Positions 1-16,535 of a DNA stretch of 64,000 nt are shown here, piece by piece. Position numbers and translations under genes: made by a program. The stretch's first letter is position 1. Each line of letters starts with the position of its first letter. This DNA comes from KK5 sp034043675 (lineage in GTDB: Bacteria > Pseudomonadota > Gammaproteobacteria > Burkholderiales > Burkholderiaceae_C): the NCBI RefSeq assembly GCF_034043675.1, contig NZ_JAXCLA010000003.1:744001-808000 (forward strand). The letters are read 5' to 3'. Below the pieces are notes generated by a model. That model saw nothing but the letters and a program-made list of their open reading frames with translations. It was not told the DNA's origin and ran no database searches.

Positions 1-216
1 TCGGCTCCGGCAACGGCGCTGCTGAAGAAGGCTGCCAAGATCGAGAAGGGCTCGCAGCGCCCGCATCTGGACAAGGTCGGCAAGCTGACCCGCGCCCAGC
101 TGGAAGAAATCGTCAAGACCAAGCAGAAGGATCTCACCGCTGCTGACCTGGACGCTGGCGTTCGCACGATCGCCGGTTCGGCCCGCTCGATGGGCATCAT
201 CGTGGAGGGTGTCTGA
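1..216 (+). CDS. rplK: 50S ribosomal protein L11, C-terminal part (5' truncated by window edge)
   Basis: This is the C-terminal RNA-binding domain of L11, which binds the GTPase-associated region of 23S rRNA. The open frame runs from base 1 to TGA at 214-216 and contains the typical end GSARSMGI followed by IVEGV. The N-terminal half, and presumably secE-nusG, lies to the left of the window. The gene is followed after one base by the rplA start, as in the usual rplKA operon. Confidence 0.97.
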   Translation, partial: SAPATALLKKAAKIEKGSQRPHLDKVGKLTRAQLEEIVKTKQKDLTAADLDAGVRTIAGSARSMGIIVEGV

Positions 217-217
217 A

Positions 218-925
218 ATGGCTAAGCTGACGAAGAAGCAAAAGGCTCTGGCCGGCAAGGTCGAGTCGATCAAGCTGTACGGCCTGACCGAAGCGCTGGA
301 CCTGGTGAAGAGCCTGGCTACCGCCAAGTTCGACGAGTCCATCGATGTGTCCGTGCAACTGGGCATCGATGCCAAGAAGTCGGACCAGGTCGTTCGCGGC
401 GCTGTCGTGATGCCCAACGGCACCGGCAAGACCAAGCGCGTGGCCGTGTTCGCCCAAGGCGCCAAGGCTGAAGAAGCCAAGGCCGCCGGCGCTGATGTGG
501 TCGGTATGGAAGACCTGGCCGAGCGCGTCAAGGCTGGCGACATGCCTTTCGACGTGGTCATCGCCTCGCCCGACACGATGCGTATCGTGGGTACCCTGGG
601 TCAGATCCTGGGCCCGCGCGGCCTGATGCCGAACCCGAAGGTCGGCACCGTGACCCCGGACGTCGCCACCGCCGTCAAGAACGCCAAGGCTGGTCAAGTC
701 CAGTTCCGCGTCGACAAGGCCGGCATCATCCACGGCACGCTGGGCCGCCGCTCGTTCGACACGGACAAGCTGGAAGGCAACCTGCGCGCGCTGATCGAAG
801 CGCTGAACAAGGCCAAGCCGGCTTCGAGCAAGGGTGTCTACCTGCGCAAGGTCGCCGTGTCCTCGACGATGGGCGTTGGCGCTCGCGTCGACATCTCGTC
901 GATCAACGCTCAAGCTGCGGCTTAA
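218..925 (+). CDS. rplA: 50S ribosomal protein L1
   Basis: L1 forms the stalk on the E-site side of the large subunit and also acts as a translational repressor of the rplKA operon in other bacteria. The product is 235 aa, the family's normal length, with the conserved GPRGLMPNPK segment. The ATG at 218 is chosen because it gives the standard MAKLTKKQK start, lies one base after the rplK stop, and has GGAGGG at 204-209 as a ribosome binding site. An alternative start nine bases upstream would overlap rplK and does not fit the family. Confidence 0.98.
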   Translation: MAKLTKKQKALAGKVESIKLYGLTEALDLVKSLATAKFDESIDVSVQLGIDAKKSDQVVRGAVVMPNGTGKTKRVAVFAQGAKAEEAKAAGADVVGMEDLAERVKAGDMPFDVVIASPDTMRIVGTLGQILGPRGLMPNPKVGTVTPDVATAVKNAKAGQVQFRVDKAGIIHGTLGRRSFDTDKLEGNLRALIEALNKAKPASSKGVYLRKVAVSSTMGVGARVDISSINAQAAA

Positions 926-1197
926 GCGAAACATTCAGTTTGAGGTACGCCGAGAGTCTGGCGGCGTGCCGATGAATTGGTGGGGCGCGGAAATCGAAAG
1001 GTTTCCGTGCGTCATCCAAGACCGCTGGCGTGTCCGCTCCTCAGTCTGAGGGCGACGCTTAATCAGAGAACTCGCAACAGTTCTCCAGTCAGCGCAGATG
1101 GCGGTCCCGCTGTGAAGGTTTTCCTGAACAGAAGGTCGCTGAATCCCGGTGCTCGACGGTTCGCAAGATCCTGAGAGCGTAATGTGAGGAGTAGACC
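926..1197 (+). promoter_or_regulatory. rplJL leader region (probable L10 autoregulatory leader)
   Basis: This 272-base non-coding stretch lies between rplA and rplJ. It contains a long-range complementary pair GACCGC (1020-1025) with GCGGTC (1101-1106) and a local palindrome CCTCA-GTC-TGAGG near 1038-1050. Known biology: the rplJ leader of many bacteria is bound by the L10(L12)4 complex, which represses rplJL translation. Calling this region such a leader is inferred from its position, size and structure. The promoter for rplJL is probably here but I could not identify it with confidence. Confidence 0.6.
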
Positions 1198-1722
1198 TTG
1201 AGTCTTAATCGCAACGAGAAAGCAGCCGTTGTCTCGGACGTGGCGGCGCAAGCTGCCAAGGCCCAGACGCTGGCGTTGGCTGAATATCGTGGCCTCACCG
1301 TGGAAGCCTTGAACAAGCTGCGCGTCGACGCACGTTCCAAGGGTGTCTATCTTCACGTGCTGAAGAACACCCTGGCACGTCGCGCCGTCGCCGGCACGCC
1401 GTTCGAGGCTGCCTCGGAAGCCATGGTCGGCCCGCTGATCTACGGTTTTTCGGAAGACGCTGTCGCGGCTGCCAAAGTCATCGCTGACTTTGCCAAGACC
1501 AACGACAAGCTCGTCATCAAGGGTGGTGCCTACGGTGGCAAGGCTCTGGACGTCAATGGCGTGAAGGCTCTGGCCTCCGTCCCGTCCAAGGAAGTCCTGC
1601 TGTCGCAGATCGCTGGCCTGCTCAAGTCGCCGGTGCAACGCACCGCGGCCGTGCTGGCAGCCCTGGCTCAGCAACGTGGTGGCGGCGCCGAAGCGGCAGC
1701 CGAAGCCCCGGCTGCGGCCTGA
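1198..1722 (+). CDS. rplJ: 50S ribosomal protein L10
   Basis: L10 anchors the L7/L12 dimers to the large-subunit stalk. The product is 174 aa, starts MSLNRNEKAAVV, and ends in an Ala-rich tail. The start is TTG at 1198, supported by GAGGAG at 1186-1191 six bases upstream and by family length. It is followed by rplL after 54 bases in the same transcript. Use of TTG is consistent with tight translational control of this gene. Confidence 0.97.
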   Translation: MSLNRNEKAAVVSDVAAQAAKAQTLALAEYRGLTVEALNKLRVDARSKGVYLHVLKNTLARRAVAGTPFEAASEAMVGPLIYGFSEDAVAAAKVIADFAKTNDKLVIKGGAYGGKALDVNGVKALASVPSKEVLLSQIAGLLKSPVQRTAAVLAALAQQRGGGAEAAAEAPAAA

Positions 1723-1776
1723 TCGACGAACACGCGTTAGTTATCACGCACCCAATCTGTATTTAGGAAACACATC

Positions 1777-2157
<381 letters not shown>

Positions 2158-2192
2158 GGACTTGGGGAGCCCGTCAGGGCTCCGCAATGCTG

Positions 2193-2230
2193 AAGGGGTG
2201 GTCCGCAAGGACCTCCCCTTTCATCGTTTT
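2193..2230 (+). terminator. rplL-rpoB attenuator hairpin
   Basis: The arms AAGGGG-T-GGTCC (2193-2204) and GGACC-T-CCCCTT (2209-2220) are complementary apart from a T-T mismatch and enclose the stable loop GCAA. A weak T-rich tail follows (TCATCGTTTT). In E. coli a partial terminator at this position lowers rpoBC relative to rplJL, and this hairpin is the likely equivalent. The imperfect T-run suggests incomplete termination. Confidence 0.7.
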
Positions 2231-2271
2231 AGTGGTTTGCTAGTTTCAATGCGGGTTTTTCCCCTTGAGAC

Positions 2272-2316
2272 CACTTGAAAGAGCCGTTGCGGTATCATGC
2301 ACGGTTCTTTCAAGTG
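2272..2316 (+). other. 16-bp stem hairpin in the rplL-rpoB spacer (probable RNA-processing site)
   Basis: The left arm (2272-2287) and right arm (2301-2316) are complementary over 16 bp, with one position forming a G-U pair in RNA. They enclose a 13-base loop. No T-run follows, so it is not an intrinsic terminator. E. coli has an RNase III site in this same spacer; this stem has the right form and position for that role. The rest of the 343-base spacer (2317-2500) is rpoB leader in which I see no further feature. Confidence 0.55.
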
Positions 2317-2500
2317 TTCTCTGATCCGACTGCAGGGAACCGGTTTGGTCGGACCTGGTGCAATGCCAAGGTTGTCCGCCAGCGGTTGGTAGTGGCCAAC
2401 CACCAAACACATCGGGCCGCCCGCTCTGGGCGATTCGAGCAGCCAGTCGCCGACGAAGCTCATCCCACGGCCAGGGAGGGGCTCTCGACACGGAGTGTTT

Positions 2501-6622
<4,122 letters not shown>

Positions 6623-6643
6623 TCAGGAACAGGAGAAACACAC

Positions 6644-9600
6644 ATGAAGGGTTTGCTGGACCTGTTCAAGCAGTTCACCCCTGATGAGCATTTCGATGCC
6701 ATCAAGATCGGCCTCGCTTCGCCGGAGAAGATCCGCAGCTGGTCGTTCGGTGAGGTGAAGAAGCCTGAGACCATCAACTACCGTACGTTCAAGCCCGAGC
6801 GTGACGGCCTGTTCTGCGCCAAGATCTTCGGCCCGATCAAGGACTACGAGTGCCTGTGCGGCAAGTACAAGCGCCTGAAGCACCGCGGCGTGATCTGCGA
6901 GAAGTGCGGCGTCGAAGTGACCCAGACCAAGGTCCGCCGTGACCGCATGGGCCACATCGACCTGGCTGCGCCTTGCGCGCACATCTGGTTCCTGAAGTCG
7001 CTGCCGTCGCGTCTGGGCCTTGTGCTCGACATGACGCTGCGCGACATCGAACGCGTGCTGTACTTCGAGGCGTACGTCGTCGTCGATCCGGGCATGACCC
7101 CGCTGAAGAAGTTCTCGATCATGACCGAGGACGACTACGACGCGAAGCGCGTCGAGTTCGGTGACGAGTTCATCGCGCTGATGGGCGCCGAAGGCATCCA
7201 GAAGCTGCTGGCCGAGATGGATCTCGACATCGAGATCGACAAGCTGCGCAACGACATGACCGGCTCCGAGCTGAAGGTCAAGAAGAACTCCAAGCGCCTG
7301 AAGGTGATGGAAGCCTTCAAGAAGTCGGGCATCAAGCCGAGCTGGATGGTCATGGACGTGCTGCCCGTGCTGCCGCCGGACCTGCGTCCGCTGGTGCCGC
7401 TGGACGGTGGCCGCTTCGCGACCTCCGACCTGAACGACCTGTATCGCCGCGTCATCAACCGCAACAACCGTCTGGCCCGCCTGCTCGAGCTGAAGGCTCC
7501 TGAGATCATCGTGCGCAACGAAAAGCGCATGCTGCAGGAAGCCGTCGACTCGCTGCTGGACAACGGCCGCCGCGGCAAGGCGATGACCGGCGCGAACAAG
7601 CGTGCCCTCAAGTCGCTGGCCGACATGATCAAGGGCAAGAGCGGTCGCTTCCGTCAGAATCTGCTGGGCAAGCGCGTCGACTATTCCGGCCGTTCGGTGA
7701 TTACCGTCGGCCCGACGCTGAAGCTGCACCAGTGCGGCTTGCCGAAGCTGATGGCGCTGGAGCTGTTCAAGCCCTTCATCTTCTCGCGTCTCGAAGCCAT
7801 GGGCATCGCGACGACGATCAAGGCTGCCAAGAAGGAAGTCGAAGCCGGCACGCCGGTGGTCTGGGACATCCTGGAAGAGGTCATCAAGGAGCATCCGGTT
7901 CTGCTGAACCGCGCGCCGACGCTGCACCGTCTGGGCATCCAGGCCTTCGAGCCCGTGCTGATCGAAGGCAAGGCGATCCAGCTGCACCCGCTGGTCTGCG
8001 CGGCCTTCAACGCCGACTTCGACGGTGACCAGATGGCCGTCCACGTGCCGCTGTCGATCGAAGCGCAGATGGAAGCCCGCACGCTGATGCTGGCCTCCAA
8101 CAACGTGCTGTTCCCGGCTTCGGGCGAGCCGTCCATCGTCCCGTCGCAAGACGTGGTGCTGGGCCTGTACTACGCCACCCGCGAGCGCACCAACGGCCGC
8201 GGCGAAGGCATGATCTTCTCGGACATCCCCGAGATGATCCGCGCGCTGGAGAACGGCGCCGTCGAGATCACGGCCAAGATCAGCATCCGCCTGGTCGAGT
8301 ACAGCAAGGGCGCTGACGGTGAATGGGTCCCCGAGACCAAGCTCGTCGACACGACCGTCGGCCGTGCGTTGCTGTCCGAGATCCTGCCCAAGGGCCTGCC
8401 CTTCAGCAACATCAACAAGGCGCTGAAGAAGAAGGAAATCTCGCGACTGATCAACACCTCGTTCCGCAAGTGCGGTCTGAAGGAAACGGTGGTGCTGGCC
8501 GACAAGCTGCTGCAAAGCGGTTTCAAGCTCGCCACCCGCGCCGGCATCTCGATCGCCATCGACGACATGCTGGTGCCCAAGCAGAAGCACGAGCTGATCG
8601 AGCGCGCCGAGAAGGAAGTCAAGGAGATCGAGCAGCAGTACATCTCGGGTCTCGTGACCGCCGGCGAGCGCTACAACAAGGTCGTCGACATCTGGGGCAA
8701 GACCGGTGACGAGGTGGGCAAGGTCATGATGACCCAGCTCTCCAAGCAGAAGACGATCGACCGCCACGGCAAGGAAGTGGATCAGGAGTCCTTCAACTCC
8801 ATCTACATGATGGCCGACTCGGGCGCGCGGGGTTCCGCTGCCCAGATCCGCCAGCTCGCCGGTATGCGGGGCCTGATGGCCAAGCCGGACGGCTCGATCA
8901 TCGAGACGCCCATCACGGCGAACTTCCGCGAAGGCCTGAACGTTCTGCAGTACTTCATCTCCACCCACGGTGCTCGTAAGGGCCTGGCGGACACGGCGCT
9001 GAAGACCGCGAACTCCGGCTACCTGACCCGTCGTCTGGTCGACGTGACGCAGGATCTGGTCGTGACCGAGGACGATTGCGGCACCGACAACGGCATCGCG
9101 ATGCGCGCGCTGGTCGAAGGTGGTGAAGTGATCGAATCGCTGCGCGATCGCGTGCTCGGCCGCGTCACCGCGATCGACGTGCTGCACCCCGAGACGCAGA
9201 CCACCGTCGTCGAAGCCGGCCGCATGCTGGACGAAGACACGCTGGACATGCTGGAGCAGGCCGGTGTCGACGAGATCAAGGTCCGTACGCCGCTGACCTG
9301 CGCCACGCGCTTCGGCCTCTGCGCCAAGTGCTATGGCCGCGATCTGGGCCGTGGCGGTCTGGTGAACACCGGTGAGGCCGTGGGCGTGATCGCCGCGCAG
9401 TCGATCGGTGAGCCGGGCACGCAGCTGACGATGCGGACCTTCCACATCGGCGGTGCGGCTTCGCGTGCAGCGATCGCTTCGAGCGTCGATGCCAAGTCGG
9501 ACGGCAATATCGGCTTCAACGCCACGATGCGCTACGTGACGAACGGCAAGGGCGAGCTGGTGGTGATTTCGCGTTCCGGCGAAATCGTCATCTCCGACCC

Positions 9601-10858
9601 GCACGGCCGCGAGCGCGAGCGTCACAAGGTGCCGTACGGCGCGATCCTGGCCATCAAGGCCGACCAGACCATCAAGGCTGGTACGGTCCTGGCGAACTGG
9701 GACCCGCTGACCCGGCCGATCATCACCGAGTTCGCCGGCCGCGCCACCTTCGAGAACGTCGAAGAAGGCGTGACGGTGGCCAAGCAGGTGGACGAAGTGA
9801 CCGGCCTGTCGACGCTGGTGGTCATCGACCCGAAGCGCCGCGGCGCCGCCAAGGTCATCCGCCCGCAGGTCAAGCTGCTGGATGCCAACGGCAACGAGGT
9901 GAAGATCCCCGGTACCGACCACTCGGTGACGATCGGCTTCCCGGTCGGCTCGCTGATCCAGGTGCGTGACGGTCAGGACCTCGCTCCGGGCGAAGTGCTG
10001 GCGCGTATCCCGATCGAAGGCCAGAAGACTCGTGACATTACCGGCGGTCTGCCGCGTGTGGCCGAGCTGTTCGAAGCCCGTTCGCCTAAGGACGTCGGCG
10101 TGCTGGCCGAGCAGACCGGCACGGTCTCGTTCGGCAAGGAGACGAAGGGCAAGGTTCGCCTGGAGATCACCGATCCGGATGGCAAGAAGCACGAAGAGCT
10201 GGTGCCGAAGGAAAAGAACATCCTGGTGCACGAAGGCCAGGTGGTGAACCGGGGCGAGCTGATCGTCGACGGCGCGGCGGATCCGCAGGACATCCTGCGC
10301 CTGCTGGGCATCGAGGAACTGGCGCGCTACATCGTCGACGAAGTGCAGGACGTGTACCGTCTGCAGGGCGTGAAGATCAACGACAAGCACATCGAGGTGA
10401 TCGTTCGCCAGATGCTGCGTCGCGTGGTGATCACGAACCCGGGCGATACGCACTACATCCTGAACGAGCAGGTCGAGCGTTCGGAGCTGCTGGACACCAA
10501 CGACCGCATGCGCAAGGAAGGCAAGCTGATTGCCACCCATGCCGACGTGCTGCTGGGTATCACCAAGGCTTCGCTGTCGACCGATTCCTTCATCTCGGCC
10601 GCTTCCTTCCAGGAAACGACCCGCGTGCTCACCGAGGCTGCCATCATGGGCAAGCGCGACGAGCTGCGTGGCTTGAAGGAAAACGTCATCGTCGGTCGCC
10701 TGATCCCCGCCGGTACCGGCATGGCCTTCCACCAGGCACGCCGTGTCAAGGAAGAGATGGACGACGCCGAGCGCCGCGCCATCGCCATCCAGGAAGCCGA
10801 GGAACTCGCGGCAGCTCAGATGGCCAGCATCGACTCGGGCGACGCTGCTGCCGAATAA
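6644..10858 (+). CDS. rpoC: DNA-directed RNA polymerase subunit beta'
   Basis: The beta' subunit carries the catalytic magnesium. The product is 1404 aa. The absolutely conserved NADFDGD motif is at residues 456-462, and the N-terminal zinc-binding segment (CLCGKYK...CEKCG) starts near residue 70. AGGAG at 6631-6635 precedes the ATG by eight bases. A strong intrinsic terminator follows at 10879, closing the rplJL-rpoBC unit. Confidence 0.99.
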   Translation: MKGLLDLFKQFTPDEHFDAIKIGLASPEKIRSWSFGEVKKPETINYRTFKPERDGLFCAKIFGPIKDYECLCGKYKRLKHRGVICEKCGVEVTQTKVRRDRMGHIDLAAPCAHIWFLKSLPSRLGLVLDMTLRDIERVLYFEAYVVVDPGMTPLKKFSIMTEDDYDAKRVEFGDEFIALMGAEGIQKLLAEMDLDIEIDKLRNDMTGSELKVKKNSKRLKVMEAFKKSGIKPSWMVMDVLPVLPPDLRPLVPLDGGRFATSDLNDLYRRVINRNNRLARLLELKAPEIIVRNEKRMLQEAVDSLLDNGRRGKAMTGANKRALKSLADMIKGKSGRFRQNLLGKRVDYSGRSVITVGPTLKLHQCGLPKLMALELFKPFIFSRLEAMGIATTIKAAKKEVEAGTPVVWDILEEVIKEHPVLLNRAPTLHRLGIQAFEPVLIEGKAIQLHPLVCAAFNADFDGDQMAVHVPLSIEAQMEARTLMLASNNVLFPASGEPSIVPSQDVVLGLYYATRERTNGRGEGMIFSDIPEMIRALENGAVEITAKISIRLVEYSKGADGEWVPETKLVDTTVGRALLSEILPKGLPFSNINKALKKKEISRLINTSFRKCGLKETVVLADKLLQSGFKLATRAGISIAIDDMLVPKQKHELIERAEKEVKEIEQQYISGLVTAGERYNKVVDIWGKTGDEVGKVMMTQLSKQKTIDRHGKEVDQESFNSIYMMADSGARGSAAQIRQLAGMRGLMAKPDGSIIETPITANFREGLNVLQYFISTHGARKGLADTALKTANSGYLTRRLVDVTQDLVVTEDDCGTDNGIAMRALVEGGEVIESLRDRVLGRVTAIDVLHPETQTTVVEAGRMLDEDTLDMLEQAGVDEIKVRTPLTCATRFGLCAKCYGRDLGRGGLVNTGEAVGVIAAQSIGEPGTQLTMRTFHIGGAASRAAIASSVDAKSDGNIGFNATMRYVTNGKGELVVISRSGEIVISDPHGRERERHKVPYGAILAIKADQTIKAGTVLANWDPLTRPIITEFAGRATFENVEEGVTVAKQVDEVTGLSTLVVIDPKRRGAAKVIRPQVKLLDANGNEVKIPGTDHSVTIGFPVGSLIQVRDGQDLAPGEVLARIPIEGQKTRDITGGLPRVAELFEARSPKDVGVLAEQTGTVSFGKETKGKVRLEITDPDGKKHEELVPKEKNILVHEGQVVNRGELIVDGAADPQDILRLLGIEELARYIVDEVQDVYRLQGVKINDKHIEVIVRQMLRRVVITNPGDTHYILNEQVERSELLDTNDRMRKEGKLIATHADVLLGITKASLSTDSFISAASFQETTRVLTEAAIMGKRDELRGLKENVIVGRLIPAGTGMAFHQARRVKEEMDDAERRAIAIQEAEELAAAQMASIDSGDAAAE

Positions 10859-10878
10859 GCGGTTCGCGCGTCACGCAG

Positions 10879-10902
10879 AGGCCACCTTCGGGTGGCCTTT
10901 TT
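10879..10902 (+). terminator. Intrinsic terminator after rpoC
   Basis: The hairpin AGGCCACC (10879-10886), loop TTCG, GGTGGCCT (10891-10898) is followed by a run of T. The UUCG loop and T-tail make this a textbook rho-independent terminator. It also separates rpoC from the convergent PIN gene. Confidence 0.9.
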
Positions 10903-10910
10903 CATGCCTG

Positions 10911-11354
10911 TTATGTCTGTTGCGTCTTCAGCCAGGCTTCCGGCGTGCCGATCTGCAGACCGGCAAGTCGGGCCCGTTTTGCGAGCGCCAGGACGGCCCG
11001 GTCGCGGGAGATCAGCCAGGCGGCTTGTTCGGCGATGGCCAGGTCGATGAATTTCTGGTCGTCCTTGTCCCGGCAGACCAGGCGCACGGCCGGCGCCGGC
11101 TCGTGCTCGACCATCTCGCAGTGCTCGGCAAAGGCCTGCTCGATCAGTGCCAGGTTCGGGCCGTAGGCGGCGGCCACGCCGCGGCCGAGCACGTGCTTCA
11201 GCTCGTCCAGCATCGCTGGGCGGCCGATCCAGCGGAGCCGGCCGGCCCGCAGTGCCGCAACCAGTGGGCGGGCGCGAGCGTCGTCGAACACCAGCCAATC
11301 CATCACGACCTGGGTGTCGATAACGATGCGGGAAGGCGGTGGAAGCTCGGGCAT
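10911..11354 (-). CDS. PIN-domain putative toxin/ribonuclease (COG1569-like)
   Basis: The 147-aa product is a PIN domain of the type annotated as 'putative toxin-antitoxin system toxin component, PIN family'. The expected acidic metal ligands are visible: D13 (VIDTQ), E51 (DELK), D98/D99 in RDKDDQKF, and D118 in SRDR. PIN proteins of this type are magnesium-dependent RNases. No antitoxin gene is visible on either side: the neighbours are rpoC (convergent, 52 bases away) and the str promoter region (divergent). It may be an orphan toxin or a housekeeping RNase; the activity is inferred from the fold. Confidence 0.8.
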   Translation of the reverse strand: MPELPPPSRIVIDTQVVMDWLVFDDARARPLVAALRAGRLRWIGRPAMLDELKHVLGRGVAAAYGPNLALIEQAFAEHCEMVEHEPAPAVRLVCRDKDDQKFIDLAIAEQAAWLISRDRAVLALAKRARLAGLQIGTPEAWLKTQQT

Positions 11355-11388
11355 GGGCGCGCAGGATACTGCGAAATCGCCAGGCAGC

Positions 11389-11418
11389 TTGCGCGTTAAC
11401 CCCCATCCGTCCTACAAT
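11389..11418 (+). promoter_or_regulatory. Sigma-70-like promoter of the str operon
   Basis: A -35 box TTGCGC (11389-11394) and a -10 box TACAAT (11413-11418) are separated by 18 bases. The next gene on this strand is rpsL, 118 bases downstream. The promoter overlaps the region upstream of the divergent PIN gene. Confidence 0.65.
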
Positions 11419-11536
11419 CGCGGGCTCTCCTGCCGGCAGAGGTGCGTCCATTCGCGCCTTTACTGTCTCAGTGCCGCCGCCGAGCCCCTCCGGGCAAGCC
11501 AGGAGCAGTGTGATTTCAAACGGGAACAAGTCACTT

Positions 11537-11917
11537 ATGCCAACTATCAACCAGTTGGTGCGCCACGGCCGCGAAGCCGAGGTCACCAAATCCAAGTCGC
11601 CGGCAATGCAGAATTGCCCGCAGCGCCGCGGCGTCTGCACCCGCGTCTACACCACGACTCCGAAGAAGCCGAATTCGGCTCTGCGTAAGGTCGCCAAGGT
11701 GCGTCTGACCAACGGTTTCGAGGTTATCTCGTACATCGGCGGTGAAGGCCACAACCTGCAAGAGCACAGCGTCGTGCTGGTGCGCGGCGGTCGTGTGAAG
11801 GACTTGCCCGGTGTGCGTTACCACATCGTGCGCGGTTCGCTTGACCTGCAAGGCGTCAAGGATCGCAAGCAGTCGCGTTCGAAGTACGGCGCCAAGCGTC
11901 CGAAGAACAGCAAGTAA
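11537..11917 (+). CDS. rpsL: 30S ribosomal protein S12
   Basis: S12 lies at the decoding centre and is the streptomycin-resistance protein. The product is 126 aa with conserved TTPKKPNSALRK and GRVKDLPG. The two lysines where resistance mutations occur (K43 and K88) are wild type. The ATG at 11537 gives the standard MPTINQLVRHGR start; the ribosome binding site is weak (GGGAACAAG region). It is the first gene of the str operon. Confidence 0.98.
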   Translation: MPTINQLVRHGREAEVTKSKSPAMQNCPQRRGVCTRVYTTTPKKPNSALRKVAKVRLTNGFEVISYIGGEGHNLQEHSVVLVRGGRVKDLPGVRYHIVRGSLDLQGVKDRKQSRSKYGAKRPKNSK

Positions 11918-12068
11918 TCCAAGGTTTGTCTGGTTCCGGCGCATTGCCGAGACCACGATGTTTTTGCGGTTCACAGCAACCGAGTAAGTGGATGGCCCCA
12001 CAAAAGCAGGTGGTCATCCAGGGCCAGGGCCCAAAGCCCGAGCCAACTGAAGCAGAAGGAAGATTCCC

Positions 12069-12539
12069 ATGCCACGTCGTCGCGAAGTACCCAAGCGCGA
12101 AATCCTGCCGGATCCGAAGTTCGGCAACGTCGATCTGTCCAAGTTCATGAACGTCATCATGGAATCGGGCAAGAAGGCCGTTGCAGAGCGCATCATTTAC
12201 GGCGCCCTCGAGCAGATCGAGAAGAAGGCCGGCAAGGATCCGCTGGAAGTGTTCATCGTTGCACTGAACAACGTGAAGCCGATGGTCGAAGTGAAGTCCC
12301 GCCGTGTTGGCGGTGCGAACTACCAAGTTCCCGTGGAAGTTCGTCCCGTCCGCCGGATGGCTCTGGCCATGCGCTGGCTGAAGGAATCGGCACGCAAGCG
12401 CGGTGAGAAGTCGATGGCCCAGCGCCTCGCCAACGAGCTGATGGAAGCCTCGGAAGGCCGTGGCGGCGCCATGAAGAAGCGCGACGAAGTGCACCGCATG
12501 GCCGAGGCCAACAAGGCCTTCTCGCACTTCCGCTTCTAA
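12069..12539 (+). CDS. rpsG: 30S ribosomal protein S7
   Basis: S7 nucleates assembly of the small-subunit head and is the autoregulator of the str operon in E. coli. The product is 156 aa and starts MPRRREVPKREI, with AAGGAAG just upstream of the ATG. The 151-base rpsL-rpsG spacer is long enough to hold an S7 regulatory target, but I could not define one from sequence. Confidence 0.98.
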   Translation: MPRRREVPKREILPDPKFGNVDLSKFMNVIMESGKKAVAERIIYGALEQIEKKAGKDPLEVFIVALNNVKPMVEVKSRRVGGANYQVPVEVRPVRRMALAMRWLKESARKRGEKSMAQRLANELMEASEGRGGAMKKRDEVHRMAEANKAFSHFRF

Positions 12540-12608
12540 ACTCACTCGTTTCAGCCGCCTCGGGTTTCTACTGACCCGTTGGCGGCTCCTGCCTTTTGGA
12601 GTTATCTC

Positions 12609-14711
<2,103 letters not shown>

Positions 14712-14837
14712 CTCGTTACTTCAGCTCACTGAATCGTCTTCGCAGCGCGCCTCCCATTTGCCCGTCGGTGGGGTTCAAGGACGCTGCGGAAACGCTAAAC
14801 CAATAGACGGGTATTGCTCTTTCTTTGGAGATTCCAA

Positions 14838-16028
<1,191 letters not shown>

Positions 16029-16092
16029 GTCTTTTGCGTGATGACCCGGGCGAGAGCCTGGGTCTCACCTCTCGTTCTTTGAAGGAAAAATC

Positions 16093-16404
16093 ATGCAAAA
16101 GCAAAAGATCCGCATCCGCCTGAAGGCTTTCGACTACAAGCTGATCGACCAATCGGCTCTGGAAATCGTCGAGACCGCCAAGCGCACTGGCGCGATCGTC
16201 AAGGGCCCGGTGCCCCTGCCGACGCGCATGCAACGTTTCGACATCTTGCGTTCGCCGCACGTCAACAAGTCGTCGCGCGACCAGTTCGAAATCCGTACGC
16301 ACCAGCGCCTGATGGACATCGTCGATCCGACCGACAAGACGGTCGACGCGCTGATGAAGCTCGACCTGCCCGCCGGCGTCGACGTGGAAATCAAGCTGCA
16401 GTGA
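16093..16404 (+). CDS. rpsJ: 30S ribosomal protein S10 / NusE
   Basis: S10 is a small-subunit head protein and also acts as antitermination factor NusE. The product is 103 aa, the normal length, with a good AAGGA site upstream. Here the gene ends the str unit: a strong terminator follows at 16455 and a new promoter stands before rplC, so rpsJ is not co-transcribed mainly with the S10-operon genes that usually follow it. Confidence 0.98.
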   Translation: MQKQKIRIRLKAFDYKLIDQSALEIVETAKRTGAIVKGPVPLPTRMQRFDILRSPHVNKSSRDQFEIRTHQRLMDIVDPTDKTVDALMKLDLPAGVDVEIKLQ

Positions 16405-16454
16405 TCTGAGCAGTAGAGCAGTCAGCGATGACTGTTTGAAGTCAGGACAGCAAG

Positions 16455-16484
16455 AAGGGCGGTCTGCGAGGGCCGCCCTTTTTG
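16455..16484 (+). terminator. Intrinsic terminator after rpsJ
   Basis: The stem AAGGGCGG (16455-16462) with CCGCCCTT (16473-16480) extends inward by one G-C and one G-U pair, and is followed by a T-run. It ends the str-tuf-rpsJ transcript. Confidence 0.88.
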
Positions 16485-16505
16485 CTTGTGGATAGCTGCA
16501 TGCCC

Positions 16506-16535
16506 TTGTGCATAACTTAGGGTTCGCGCTATACT
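16506..16535 (+). promoter_or_regulatory. Sigma-70-like promoter of the rplC (S10) unit
   Basis: TTGTGC (16506-16511) and TATACT (16530-16535) are spaced by 18 bases, just after the rpsJ terminator and 123 bases before the rplC start. The long leader leaves room for L4-type autoregulation, which is inferred only by analogy. Confidence 0.7.

Noticed and set aside
2265..2298. TTGAGA ... TATCAT as an rpoB promoter
   Set aside because: The spacer is 22 bases, too long for sigma-70, and the alternative -35 gives only 12; the region is better explained as a 16-bp hairpin.
6623..10732. 1369-codon open frame antisense to rpoC
   Set aside because: It is composition-driven read-through opposite a certain gene, with low-complexity His/Asp/Leu/Val-rich translation.
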